Below, in pieces: positions 15,360 through 23,873 of a DNA stretch of 64,000 bases. The notes under the pieces were generated by a model, which saw only the letters and a list, made by a program, of their open reading frames with translations, did not search any database and was not told the origin of the DNA. Source of the DNA: Gemmatimonadota bacterium (GTDB lineage Bacteria; Gemmatimonadota; Gemmatimonadetes; Longimicrobiales; Gaopeijiaceae); NCBI GenBank assembly GCA_009692205.1, contig SHZR01000013.1:1-64000 (forward strand), in the 5' to 3' direction. Position 1 is the stretch's first letter; each line of letters opens with the position of its first letter. A program made the position numbers and the translations under genes.

Positions 15360-17240
15360 GTGACCGAGGCACTGCAGCAGGAAATCCGGACCCTCCGCTC
15401 GCTCCTCGACTCCGAACGCGATCCCGGCGGTCGTGTGTTCGCGCCGCTGGCGGACGCGTACCGGCGGGCCGGCCGCATACCGGACGCGCTCCGGCTGCTG
15501 AACGACGGGCTCGCTAGGCACCCCGATTTCGTGACGGGGCATGTCGTTGCGGCCCAGCTCTATGTCGAGCAAGGGCTGGGCGCGGAAGGGCAGTTCGCTG
15601 CCCGCCGGGCTCTGGAGTTGGATGGCGAAAACGTCGTCGCACTGGGGGCGCTGCTCCGGGTCTTGGAGGAGTCAGGCGACGCCGAGGCCGAGGAGGTCCG
15701 AGACCGCCTGACGGCGCTCGAGCCGGACTTCGGGCGAAAGGCGCTACAGGCCGTTGCCCGCAAGCCCGCTGACGAGTTCCCGTCGCCCGATGCACCCACC
15801 CTGCAGATCAGGGCGCTCGATCGTTCGGTGCCGGCGCCAGAGGCGGTCCCGGAGACCTTCGAGATCGAAGCGTCCCCCTGGGAACCGACCGTTCCGGCCG
15901 GCGCGATCGGCCTCGCGACGATTGCGCCCCTTCCTGCTGCCGCGCTGCCCCTGTCCGCGCTCGCGCCCGAGATCGCTCCGGTCGTGATGGAGTCCAGCTT
16001 CGAGCTGCCCACGCTCGTCCCGGACCTGGCGCCCGCCGGGGACCTGATCTCGCTGGATGCGCTTGCCCCGAGCTTTGGGGGGATCGCAGAGCCCGTCGTC
16101 GAGGAGCCTGTGATGGACCTGGCGGCTCTGGCTCCGGAGCCGGTGGTCGAAGAGCCCCTCATGGACCTCGCCGCGCTCGCGCCGGAGCCGGTCGTCGAGG
16201 AGCCCATGATGGATCTGGCGGCATTGGCTCCCGATCCGGTCGTCGAGGAGCCCGTGATGGATCTGGCGGCATTGGCTCCCGATCCGGTCGTCGAAGAGCC
16301 CGTGATGGATCTGGCGGCGTTGGCGCCGGATCCGGCGGTCGAAGAGCTCGTGATGGACCTCGCGGCTCTGGCTCCCGATCCGGTCGTCGAGGAGCCCGTG
16401 ATGGATCTGGCGGCGTTGGCGCCGGATCCGGCGGTCGAAGAGCCCGTGATGGACCTCGCGGCCCTGGCTCCCGATCCGGTCGTCGAAGAGCCCGTCATGG
16501 ATCTCGCGGCTCTGGCGCCCGAGGCCGAGCCGGTCGTCGACCTGGGGACGCTGGCGCCCGACGAGGAGGTGGTCTCCCTCGATTCGCTCGCGCCGTCGCT
16601 CACGGACACTGAGGAAGCCAGGGCGCCTCAGGCGGTCGAGCCCGCGCGCGCCGCAGAGGAGGCGGTCGACGTCACCCTCCTTTCTCCGGACCGTTCGGAC
16701 GAGATCGTGATCGATCTGGATGCGCTGCGGCCCGAGGGCTCCGTCGCGGAGCCGACGCCAGCCGCAGCCGCGGCCACCGTCGTCGCCCCGCCCAGCTCCG
16801 CCGAGCCAAGGGCCGAGGCCTCCGACCCCGCTCCCGAGGCTCCGGAGCCCGGCGCAGTCGCCGAGTCCGTGGCGGTTCCGGAGGACGAAGGCGAGCCGGT
16901 GTACACGAGGACGCTCGCGGAGCTGTATGCCTCCCAGGGTGCGGTGAAAGAGGCGGTCGGCGTGCTCCGCCGTATCCTCGCCGACAACCCGGCCGACGAG
17001 GAGGTCTCGCGTCGAGTGGCGGAGCTCGAGGCGGGCGGGATCCAGGTCCCGATCGAAGAGGAGGAGGAGGTCGAGACTCTCGCGCGCGACCTCGCGGAGA
17101 GCGGAGCGACCCGTCACGATGTCGAGTCGCCGTTCGCGTGGGCGGATAAGGGGCCGGAGGCGACTGCGGAGGTCGCTGGCCCGACCATTCGCGAGTACTT
17201 CGACGGGCTGCTGCGCTGGGAGCCGCGAGAGGAATCATGA
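15360..17240 (+). CDS. TPR protein with nine tandem 16-residue repeats
   Basis: The function is unknown. The product has 626 residues without a signal peptide. An N-terminal TPR region (about 1-130: DSERDPGGRVFAPLADAYRRA, PDALRLLNDGLARHP) is followed by an acidic, proline-rich linker of about 130-510. The linker contains nine 16-residue repeats at residues 245-388 and looser DLxxLxP motifs on either side. A C-terminal TPR unit lies at about 515-560 (YTRTLAELYASQGAVKEAVGVLRRIL). GTG 15360 has GGAG five bases upstream. The architecture mirrors the TPR protein at 9923-11590: TPRs at both ends and a disordered acidic linker with repeated hydrophobic motifs. It starts the operon with aroQ, whose ATG overlaps its stop. 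Confidence 0.82.
   Translation: MTEALQQEIRTLRSLLDSERDPGGRVFAPLADAYRRAGRIPDALRLLNDGLARHPDFVTGHVVAAQLYVEQGLGAEGQFAARRALELDGENVVALGALLRVLEESGDAEAEEVRDRLTALEPDFGRKALQAVARKPADEFPSPDAPTLQIRALDRSVPAPEAVPETFEIEASPWEPTVPAGAIGLATIAPLPAAALPLSALAPEIAPVVMESSFELPTLVPDLAPAGDLISLDALAPSFGGIAEPVVEEPVMDLAALAPEPVVEEPLMDLAALAPEPVVEEPMMDLAALAPDPVVEEPVMDLAALAPDPVVEEPVMDLAALAPDPAVEELVMDLAALAPDPVVEEPVMDLAALAPDPAVEEPVMDLAALAPDPVVEEPVMDLAALAPEAEPVVDLGTLAPDEEVVSLDSLAPSLTDTEEARAPQAVEPARAAEEAVDVTLLSPDRSDEIVIDLDALRPEGSVAEPTPAAAAATVVAPPSSAEPRAEASDPAPEAPEPGAVAESVAVPEDEGEPVYTRTLAELYASQGAVKEAVGVLRRILADNPADEEVSRRVAELEAGGIQVPIEEEEEVETLARDLAESGATRHDVESPFAWADKGPEATAEVAGPTIREYFDGLLRWEPREES
16092..16523 (+). repeat. nine tandem 48-bp repeats (PVVEEPVMDLAALAPE/D)
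   Basis: Exactly 432 bp consist of nine in-frame 48-bp units, each coding 16 residues of the form P[VA]VEE[PL]xMDLAALAP[ED]. The units differ mainly at synonymous sites and at a few positions (V/L/M, V/A, E/D). Adjacent units share DNA words, which suggests repeated duplication with homogenisation. Every unit keeps the reading frame, so copy number could vary without breaking the protein. Confidence 0.92.
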
Positions 17241-17674
17241 GAATCGCCGTCATTCACGGTCCCAACCTGCGGCTCCTGGGAACTCGCGAGCCTGAGGTCT
17301 ACGGCACCGACACCCTCGACGACGTCAATCGGCGCCTCACCGAGGCGGCCGCTGGCCTGGGCGTCGAAATCGAGACGTTCCAGTCGAACCACGAGGGGGA
17401 GATCCTCGACTTCATCGAGAAGGCCGCGCCGCGTGTGCGCGGATTCCTCATCAACCCGGGCGCGTTCACCCATACGTCGATCGCGCTCCTCGACGCTTTC
17501 TTGGGCGTGAGCCGCCCGTTCGTCGAGGTCCACCTCTCGAACCTGGCCCGGAGGGAGGCGTTCCGGCACCACTCCTACCTCTCCGGGGCCGCGGTGGGCG
17601 TGGTTTATGGCTTCGGGGTGCAGAGCTATCTTCTAGGCCTTCAGGGCCTGGTGGCCCGGCTCGGCGGGCGTTAG
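17237..17674 (+). CDS. aroQ: 3-dehydroquinate dehydratase, type II
   Basis: It catalyses the third step of the shikimate pathway, 3-dehydroquinate to 3-dehydroshikimate. The 145 residues match the dodecameric type II family. Motifs seen are IHGPNLRLLGTREPEVYG with the active-site Tyr22, FQSNHEGEILDFI, INPGAFTHTSIALLDA, and EVHLSNLARREAFRHHSY with the catalytic His region. The ATG overlaps the TPR gene's stop, and efp follows after 42 bp. Confidence 0.96.
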   Translation: MRIAVIHGPNLRLLGTREPEVYGTDTLDDVNRRLTEAAAGLGVEIETFQSNHEGEILDFIEKAAPRVRGFLINPGAFTHTSIALLDAFLGVSRPFVEVHLSNLARREAFRHHSYLSGAAVGVVYGFGVQSYLLGLQGLVARLGGR

Positions 17675-17716
17675 CTCGCAGCCGCGCGCCGAGCGACACC
17701 CCAACCGCAGGGTTTC

Positions 17717-18280
17717 ATGGCCAGCACGGCCGAGTTTCGCAACGGGATGGTCCTCGAGATCGACGGCGGTCTCTGGACGATCGTGTACTTCCAGCACGTG
17801 AAGCCCGGCAAGGGCGGTGCGTTCGTGCGCACCAAACTGAAGAACGTCCGCACGGAGGCCGTTGTAGAGCGCACGTACCGGTCGGGCGAGAAGGTCACCG
17901 ACGTTCGCCTGACTCGGCGACCGGTGACGTACAGCTACACCGACGGCCACCTCTACTACTTCATGGACGAGACCTTCGAACTGGTCCCGATTTCAGGGGA
18001 TCTCCTCGGACAGGAGCAGCTGAAGTACCTGAAGGAGAACATGCCGTGCGAAGGGCTGGTGCACGACGATACGATCATCAGCGTGGAGCTGCCGCAATTC
18101 GTCGAGCTCCAAGTGAAGCGGACCGATCCCGGCCTCAGGGGCGATACCGCGTCCGGTGCTTCCAAGCCCGCCACGCTGGAGACCGGAGCGGTGATCCAAG
18201 TTCCGTTGTTCGTAGAGGAGGGTGACGTCTTGAAGATCGATCGCACCGAGGACAAGTACCTGTCGCGGGTGACCGCATGA
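17717..18280 (+). CDS. efp: translation elongation factor P
   Basis: EF-P relieves ribosome stalling at consecutive prolines. The product has 187 residues in three beta-barrel domains. The tip loop HVKPGKGGAFVRTKLKN carries Lys32 at the position that is modified in many bacteria. Domain III ends VEEGDVLKIDRTEDKYLSR. No epmA or epmB is in the window, so the modification state is unknown. Demand for EF-P is plausible because several proteins here have proline runs (Pal has nine in a row). The stop overlaps accB. Confidence 0.96.
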   Translation: MASTAEFRNGMVLEIDGGLWTIVYFQHVKPGKGGAFVRTKLKNVRTEAVVERTYRSGEKVTDVRLTRRPVTYSYTDGHLYYFMDETFELVPISGDLLGQEQLKYLKENMPCEGLVHDDTIISVELPQFVELQVKRTDPGLRGDTASGASKPATLETGAVIQVPLFVEEGDVLKIDRTEDKYLSRVTA

Positions 18281-18753
18281 TCGACCTCGACTTCATCGAG
18301 CGTTTGATCAAGATCTTCGACGACAGCGGCGTCGATTCCCTCGAGATCGAGCGCGGCGGCACGCGCGTGAAGCTCTCGAAGACGCCACCCGCCGCGGCCG
18401 GTCCGGTGGTGTTGTCGGGTGAGGGGCTGGCACATCGAGGCGCACCGCAGTCCGCGCCGGCGCCCGAGGCTCCCCGCCCAGCCGAGCGAACGCCCCCTCC
18501 GTCGACGCGTGAACTGCTCGAGGTCACGTCTCCGATGGTCGGCACCTTCTACAATGCGCCGGCGCCGGACGCCCCAGCGTACGTCGAGCCGGGCCAGCGG
18601 GTCTCCCCGAGCGACACGCTCTGCATCATCGAAGCCATGAAGCTCATGAATGAGCTCGTGTGCGAGGTCTCCGGGACCATCACCGAGGTCTGCGTACAGA
18701 ACGCGCAGCCGGTCGAGTTCGGTCAGGTCCTGTTCCGCGTCGATCCGCGCTGA
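18277..18753 (+). CDS. accB: biotin carboxyl carrier protein of acetyl-CoA carboxylase
   Basis: AccB carries the biotin that shuttles CO2 between AccC and the carboxyltransferase in fatty-acid synthesis. The product has 158 residues. An N-terminal helix region [18 protein letters not shown] is followed by an Ala/Pro-rich flexible linker (about 40-80) and a biotinyl domain with the EAMKLMNE motif. Lys122 is the predicted biotinylation site. The gene lies between efp (ATGA overlap) and accC, the standard accBC order. Confidence 0.96.
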   Translation: MIDLDFIERLIKIFDDSGVDSLEIERGGTRVKLSKTPPAAAGPVVLSGEGLAHRGAPQSAPAPEAPRPAERTPPPSTRELLEVTSPMVGTFYNAPAPDAPAYVEPGQRVSPSDTLCIIEAMKLMNELVCEVSGTITEVCVQNAQPVEFGQVLFRVDPR

Positions 18754-18755
18754 CC

Positions 18756-20111
18756 TTGTTCAAGAAGGTCCTCATCGCCAACCGCGGGGAGATCGCCCTG
18801 CGGATCGTCCGGGCGTGTCACGAGCTCGGCGTCCAAACGGTGGCGGTGTACTCCACGGCCGATCGCGAGTCGCTGCACGTCCGCTTCGCGGACGAGGACG
18901 TCTGCATTGGGCCTCCTGCGGCCAGCGAGAGTTACCTGAACATCCCGCGCATCATCGCCGCGGCCGAGATCACCGGGGCCGAGGCCATCCATCCGGGCTA
19001 CGGGTTCCTGGCCGAGAACGCGGAGTTCAGCGAGATCTGCGGCCGCTCGGGCATCACCTTCATCGGCCCCACGCCCGACCAAATTCGGTCGATGGGCGAC
19101 AAGGCGACCGCCCGGCGCATCATGGCGAAGGCCGGCGTGCCCACGGTCCCGGGCTCGCCCGGCACCATCGATGACATGGAGGAGGCGAAGAGGGCTGCGG
19201 CGGAGATCGGCTATCCGATCATGATCAAGGCCTCCGCCGGCGGCGGAGGGAAGGGCATGAGGATCGCCGAGGACGAGGCGGCGTTCGCGAAGTCGTTCAC
19301 CACCGCGCAGGCGGAGGCGCGAGCCGCGTTCGGCAATGCGGCGGTGTACCTGGAGCGGTGCCTCATACGACCGCGGCACGTCGAGATCCAGGTCTTCGGC
19401 GATCAGCACGGGCGCGTCATGCACTTCGGCGAGCGCGAGTGCTCCATCCAGCGGCGACACCAGAAGCTCGTGGAAGAGGCGCCGTCGCCGGCGCTCACGC
19501 CCCAGCTCCGTGCGGCGATGGGCAAGGCGGCCGTGAAGGCGGCCAAGTCGATCGACTACGTGGGTGCGGGAACGATCGAGTTCCTCCTGGACCACGACCG
19601 CTCGTTCTACTTCATGGAGATGAACACGCGGATCCAGGTGGAGCACCCCGTCACGGAGGTCACAACCGGGATCGACCTCTTGAAGGAGCAGATCCGGGTC
19701 GCCGCGGGCGAGCCGCTCGGTGTGCCGGAGAACGTCACGCACCGTCTGCACGCCATCGAGTTCCGCGTGAACGCCGAGGATCCCGATCGCGGCTTCGCTC
19801 CGGCCCCCGGGAAGATCACGACTTTCCACCCGCCGGGCGGGCCGGGCGTGCGCCTCGACACCCACGTGTACGCGGGGTATACCGTACCGCGGCACTACGA
19901 CTCGCTGATCGCGAAGCTCATCGTGAGCGGCAACACGCGGGACGAGGCCATCGTGCGGGCACGCCACGTGCTGGATCAGTTCATCATCGAGGGCATCCCG
20001 ACCACGCTGCCGTTCCTTCGGCGAATCGTGGACGACGACGCCTTCGTCAGGGGAGACGTGGACACGGGCTTCGTGGCCCGACTGATGGCTGAAACAAGCA
20101 CGCACGCATGA
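18756..20111 (+). CDS. accC: acetyl-CoA carboxylase biotin carboxylase subunit
   Basis: AccC carboxylates the biotin on AccB using ATP and bicarbonate. From the TTG at 18756, two bases after the accB stop, the product is 451 residues and starts [17 protein letters not shown], as in the family. The frame extends to 18660 inside accB, which is unlikely to be used. The ATP-grasp Gly-rich loop is [16 protein letters not shown]; other conserved segments are [30 protein letters not shown], and [18 protein letters not shown]. The stop overlaps comB. Confidence 0.95.
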   Translation: MFKKVLIANRGEIALRIVRACHELGVQTVAVYSTADRESLHVRFADEDVCIGPPAASESYLNIPRIIAAAEITGAEAIHPGYGFLAENAEFSEICGRSGITFIGPTPDQIRSMGDKATARRIMAKAGVPTVPGSPGTIDDMEEAKRAAAEIGYPIMIKASAGGGGKGMRIAEDEAAFAKSFTTAQAEARAAFGNAAVYLERCLIRPRHVEIQVFGDQHGRVMHFGERECSIQRRHQKLVEEAPSPALTPQLRAAMGKAAVKAAKSIDYVGAGTIEFLLDHDRSFYFMEMNTRIQVEHPVTEVTTGIDLLKEQIRVAAGEPLGVPENVTHRLHAIEFRVNAEDPDRGFAPAPGKITTFHPPGGPGVRLDTHVYAGYTVPRHYDSLIAKLIVSGNTRDEAIVRARHVLDQFIIEGIPTTLPFLRRIVDDDAFVRGDVDTGFVARLMAETSTHA

Positions 20112-20824
20112 GGATCGAGACCTACTTCACGGTCGATGAGGCGGATCCCGCGACCATGGAGGCCGCGACGGTCGTCGTGGTGGACGTCGTGCGGGCCACC
20201 ACCACGCTCGTGGAGGCGTTGGCGAACGGCGCCCGCGGCATCTATCCGACTGCCTCGACCGAGGAGGCGGTGAAGCTGGCCCACTCGCTCGGGCGAGAGG
20301 ACACGCTCCTCTGCGGAGAGCGGAAGGGCTCGAAGGTCGAGGGGTTCGACCTCGGCAACTCCCCCCGCGAGTTCACGCGCGCTGCGGTGGAAGGCAAGCG
20401 CCTGGTCATGAGCACCACGAACGGAACGCGGGCGCTCACCGTCGGGCAGCACGGCAGCCGCTTGATCCCATGCGCGTTCACCAACCTGGGCGCCGTGTCA
20501 GCTTCTGTGAGCGGAGCCGACCGCGTGGTGATCATCTGTGCGGGGAGAGAGGGCCGCTTCTCGATGGACGACGCCCTCTGTGCCGGCCATCTGATCCGCC
20601 GGGTCTTGGGCGACTCGAAGGCCGACCTGAACGACGCCTCACGGGCGGCCAGCGCCCTCGCGGGCTTTCGCAAGCCGACCCGGAAGTTCTTCGAGGCCAC
20701 CGATGGTGGCCGAGCGCTGGTGGACATCGGGCTCGGCGACGACCTCGACATTTGCGCCGAGGTCGACCGACACCACGTCGTTGCGGAGATGCGCGACCAG
20801 GTCATCGTACTGACAAGCGCGTGA
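20108..20824 (+). CDS. comB: 2-phosphosulfolactate phosphatase (ComB family)
   Basis: ComB hydrolyses 2-phospho-3-sulfolactate to sulfolactate, a step first known from coenzyme M synthesis. The product has 238 residues. Family segments seen are [49 protein letters not shown], and [17 protein letters not shown]. The phosphosulfolactate synthase ComA and other sulfolactate genes are not in the window, so the physiological substrate here is uncertain. It is coupled at both ends by 4-bp overlaps (accC and ftsK). Confidence 0.88.
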   Translation: MRIETYFTVDEADPATMEAATVVVVDVVRATTTLVEALANGARGIYPTASTEEAVKLAHSLGREDTLLCGERKGSKVEGFDLGNSPREFTRAAVEGKRLVMSTTNGTRALTVGQHGSRLIPCAFTNLGAVSASVSGADRVVIICAGREGRFSMDDALCAGHLIRRVLGDSKADLNDASRAASALAGFRKPTRKFFEATDGGRALVDIGLGDDLDICAEVDRHHVVAEMRDQVIVLTSA

Positions 20825-23214
20825 GCTCCGGCCCCATGGTCACCGAGGAGCAACGGCGCGAGATCGGGGGCGTGGCCCTCATGGCCGTAGCGCTTTTCCT
20901 GCTGCTTTCGCTGCTGCCCGTGTCCATGCTCGGCGCCGGCGCCGTTCAGTGGTTCCCCTCCGGGAACATGATGGGGCCCACGGGACGCCTGCTTCGCCAG
21001 GGTCTGGAATTCACGTTCGGCGTCCCGATGTTCCTGGCGCCGGCTCTGTTCGTGGTCGCGGGGCTGAAGGCGGGCGGTTGGTTCCCGCCCGACCACGCGG
21101 CGCGCTTGGCGGTGCTCGACGCTGGCCTGCTCGTGCTGGTGCCGACGCTGTCGTGGGTCCTGGGCGGTGAACAAGGCGCGGGCTGGCTCGGCGAGGGGCT
21201 CGGCGCGCCGCTCATCGGCCTGGTGGGTCGCTTCGGTGCCGTGCTCGTCGCGAGCGTCGGCCTCGTGGTCCTCTCGGTAGGAACGTTGGGCTGGAATCCG
21301 CTCCGCTCCGTCGGACGTGGCGTGCTTGCCGGGGGCGACGCGGCGGGGCGCACCGCGCGCGTACTCGCCGACACGCTGTCGGAGAAGGGGAAGGAGCTCG
21401 CCGAAGCGCGCACCCAGAGACGCATCGAGGATCCCTCGCCGGCGCTGGGGGTGGCGCCCGTGCTGGGACTCGCGCCCGCGTGGCTCAGCGCCCCACCGCC
21501 CGAGGAGATGGCCGCGCCCGTGGCGATCGTGGAGGAGCCGGAGGCGCAGCCGCCCTTGGAGGTGGCCGCTCCCGCTGAGCCGGCGGTGGCTGCGGAGATC
21601 GCGGCGGCAGCGCCGCCGGACGAAGCCGAGGACGAGCTCTCCGAGCCCGTCGACGCGGCCTCGGGCGTCTTCGACCACGAAGTGCCGCCGGTCGACCTGC
21701 TCAGCGCGCCGGAGCACCTGGACCGCGAGAGTATGGATCGCCAGCTCGACGATCTCGGTCGCATCTTGGTCGAGAAGCTCAGGACGTTCAACGTGGAGAG
21801 CGAGCTCGGTGGGCGCACGTCGGGACCGGTGGTCACGCAATTCGAGGTGATACCGGCCCCCGGTGTGAAAGTGAACCGCATCGCCAACCTCGACGCGGAC
21901 CTCGCGCTCGCCATGAAGGCGCACGCGATCCGCATCGTGGCCCCCATCCCGGGTAAGGGAGCGGTCGGCGTCGAGATCCCGAACCCGCGGCCGGAAATCG
22001 TGAACCTGCGCGAGATCCTCGAGTCGCCGGCCTTCCGCAGCGCGAAGGGCGAGCTGCCCTTGGCGCTCGGCAAAGATCTGAACGGGCGTCCTTACATCGC
22101 GACGCTCGAATCGATGCCCCACGTGCTCATCGCGGGCACCACGGGTTCGGGGAAGTCGGTGTGCCTGAACACGATCGTCACGAGCCTCGTGTACAAGCAC
22201 ACGCCGGAGACGCTCCGGCTGCTCATGATCGACCCGAAGATGGTCGAGCTCTCGGTGTACTCACGTCTGCCGCACCTGCGTCACAATGTCGTGACCGACC
22301 CCCGTGACGCGGCGGGTGTACTGAAATGGGCGGTGCTGGAGATGGGGCGGCGCTACACGCTCTTGAAGGCGAACTACGTCCGCTCGATCCAGGAATTCAA
22401 CCGCAAGGTACGCGCGGGGAAGCCGCTCAAACGGCACGAGCCCAAGGGACCGGAATCCGATGAGAACCGGTGGGTCTACACGGACGGGGTGCTGCCCTAC
22501 ATCGTGGTCGTTGTCGACGAGTTGGCAGACCTCATGATGACCGTGCAGAGCGAGATCGAGAAGCCGCTCACGCAGCTCGCGCAGAAGGCGCGCGCGATCG
22601 GGATTCACCTGATCGTGGCGACGCAGCGACCCTCCGTGAACGTGATCACGGGGCTCATCAAGGCGAACTTCCCGACTCGCATCGCGTTCCGCGTGGCCTC
22701 GAAAACGGACTCGCGCACGATTCTTGATCAGAATGGCGCCGATGCCCTGCTCGGGAACGGCGACATGTTGTTCCTACCGCCGGGCCGGAGCGATCCCGTG
22801 AGGATCCAGGGGGCATACCTGCCCACGGAGGATACGGAGCGTCTGATGAACTGGTACGTGGAGCTGCTCGAGCGCCATGGTGTCGTGGAAGAGCCCGCCG
22901 TGCGCGAGGGCCTCGAGACGGACATCCTCGAGGAGTTGAAGGGCCAGGAAGTCGAGTTGGCCGAAATCGCCGCCGAGGAGATCTCCGGCGACTGGGACGA
23001 ACTGTTTCGGTCCGCGGCCGAGCTATGCATCCAGAACGGCGGAGGGTCGACGTCGCTGCTGCAGCGCCGTCTGAGCATCGGCTATGGCCGCGCCGCGCGC
23101 ATCGTGGATCAGCTCCAGGATGCCGGCGTGCTGGGGCCGTCCGAGGGCGCGAAGGGCAGGGAAGTGCTTCTCGGCCTGGACGAGATCGACGCCATGTTCC
23201 GAGGCGAGAACTGA
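20821..23214 (+). CDS. ftsK: DNA translocase FtsK/SpoIIIE
   Basis: FtsK pumps chromosomal DNA across the division septum. The product has 797 residues from the GTG overlapping the comB stop; ATG 20836 is an alternative five codons later. Four predicted membrane segments lie in residues 15-150. A Pro/Ala/Glu-rich linker spans about 200-280. The alpha/beta motor follows with Walker A GTTGSGKS at 439-446, Walker B-like IVVVVDELADLM, and ATQRPSVNVITG. The C-terminal gamma winged-helix domain (SLLQRRLSIGYGRAARI) recognises the orienting sequences. It is followed by lolA with a one-base overlap. Confidence 0.95.
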   Translation: MSSGPMVTEEQRREIGGVALMAVALFLLLSLLPVSMLGAGAVQWFPSGNMMGPTGRLLRQGLEFTFGVPMFLAPALFVVAGLKAGGWFPPDHAARLAVLDAGLLVLVPTLSWVLGGEQGAGWLGEGLGAPLIGLVGRFGAVLVASVGLVVLSVGTLGWNPLRSVGRGVLAGGDAAGRTARVLADTLSEKGKELAEARTQRRIEDPSPALGVAPVLGLAPAWLSAPPPEEMAAPVAIVEEPEAQPPLEVAAPAEPAVAAEIAAAAPPDEAEDELSEPVDAASGVFDHEVPPVDLLSAPEHLDRESMDRQLDDLGRILVEKLRTFNVESELGGRTSGPVVTQFEVIPAPGVKVNRIANLDADLALAMKAHAIRIVAPIPGKGAVGVEIPNPRPEIVNLREILESPAFRSAKGELPLALGKDLNGRPYIATLESMPHVLIAGTTGSGKSVCLNTIVTSLVYKHTPETLRLLMIDPKMVELSVYSRLPHLRHNVVTDPRDAAGVLKWAVLEMGRRYTLLKANYVRSIQEFNRKVRAGKPLKRHEPKGPESDENRWVYTDGVLPYIVVVVDELADLMMTVQSEIEKPLTQLAQKARAIGIHLIVATQRPSVNVITGLIKANFPTRIAFRVASKTDSRTILDQNGADALLGNGDMLFLPPGRSDPVRIQGAYLPTEDTERLMNWYVELLERHGVVEEPAVREGLETDILEELKGQEVELAEIAAEEISGDWDELFRSAAELCIQNGGGSTSLLQRRLSIGYGRAARIVDQLQDAGVLGPSEGAKGREVLLGLDEIDAMFRGEN

Positions 23215-23873
23215 TGCGCGCCCGCGTCCGTCACACGAGCCTCGCGATCGCGCTGATGGCCGGCGCGGCGTCTCCCGGGGCCGCCCAGGACCGCGGCATG
23301 GCCCTTCTGCAGGAGGCGGCGGCAAGGTATGCGCCGGTGTCGACGCTGTGCGCGAATTTCGTCCAGCAGCTCGCGGTGCCGCTGCTCGACCAGGAGCGCA
23401 CTGGGCGGGGCCGACTCTGCCAGGCTCGCCCGAACTTGTTCGCGATGCGTTTCACCGATCCGGCTGGAGACGTGGTGCTCGTCGATGGCGAGTCTTTCTG
23501 GTACTACCTGCCGAGCAGCGATCCCAAGCAGGCGTTCCGCGCCCCAGTGGAGCGAGGGACGCGCGGCCAGGACTTCCACCGTGAGTTCCTCGAGGATCCC
23601 GCGAGCAAGTACACCGTGACGTACGAGGGCCCCGAGTCGATGGCCGGAGCCACCACGCATAGGCTGCGACTCGTTTCGAGGGTGCCGGCGTCCTACCGCG
23701 CCGCCGTGCTCTGGATCGAGCAGGGCACGTCCCTTCTCAGGCAGATTCGGCTCGAGGAGGAGAACGGCAACCGCCGCACCATCACGCTCAGCGGCATCGA
23801 GTTCAATGTGGACCCGCCCACCGGCTGGTTCGTCTTCACGCCGCCCGCCGGCGTGCTGGTGCTGTCGCGGTGA
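23214..23873 (+). CDS. lolA: outer-membrane lipoprotein carrier protein LolA-like
   Basis: LolA ferries lipoproteins across the periplasm to the outer membrane. The product has 219 residues. A signal peptide ends near SPGAAQD. The mature part shows the LolA fold cues: CANFVQQLAVPLLDQERTGRGRL, MRFTDPAGDVVLVDGESFWYYLP, and IEFNVDPPTGWFVFTPPAGV. The frame runs back to 23025 inside ftsK, but ATG 23214 in a TGATG junction gives the signal peptide. LolA of this type fits with the predicted lipoproteins Pal, CpoB and the FN3 protein, and with lnt nearby. Confidence 0.87.
   Translation: MRARVRHTSLAIALMAGAASPGAAQDRGMALLQEAAARYAPVSTLCANFVQQLAVPLLDQERTGRGRLCQARPNLFAMRFTDPAGDVVLVDGESFWYYLPSSDPKQAFRAPVERGTRGQDFHREFLEDPASKYTVTYEGPESMAGATTHRLRLVSRVPASYRAAVLWIEQGTSLLRQIRLEEENGNRRTITLSGIEFNVDPPTGWFVFTPPAGVLVLSR

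Noticed and set aside
16092-16523. CRISPR array
   Set aside because: The repeats are directly adjacent 48-bp coding units with no spacers, and they encode a regular protein repeat.
20242-22200. 652-codon minus-strand open frame opposite comB and ftsK
   Set aside because: It is antisense to two genes with clear motifs and has no ribosome binding site or domain.
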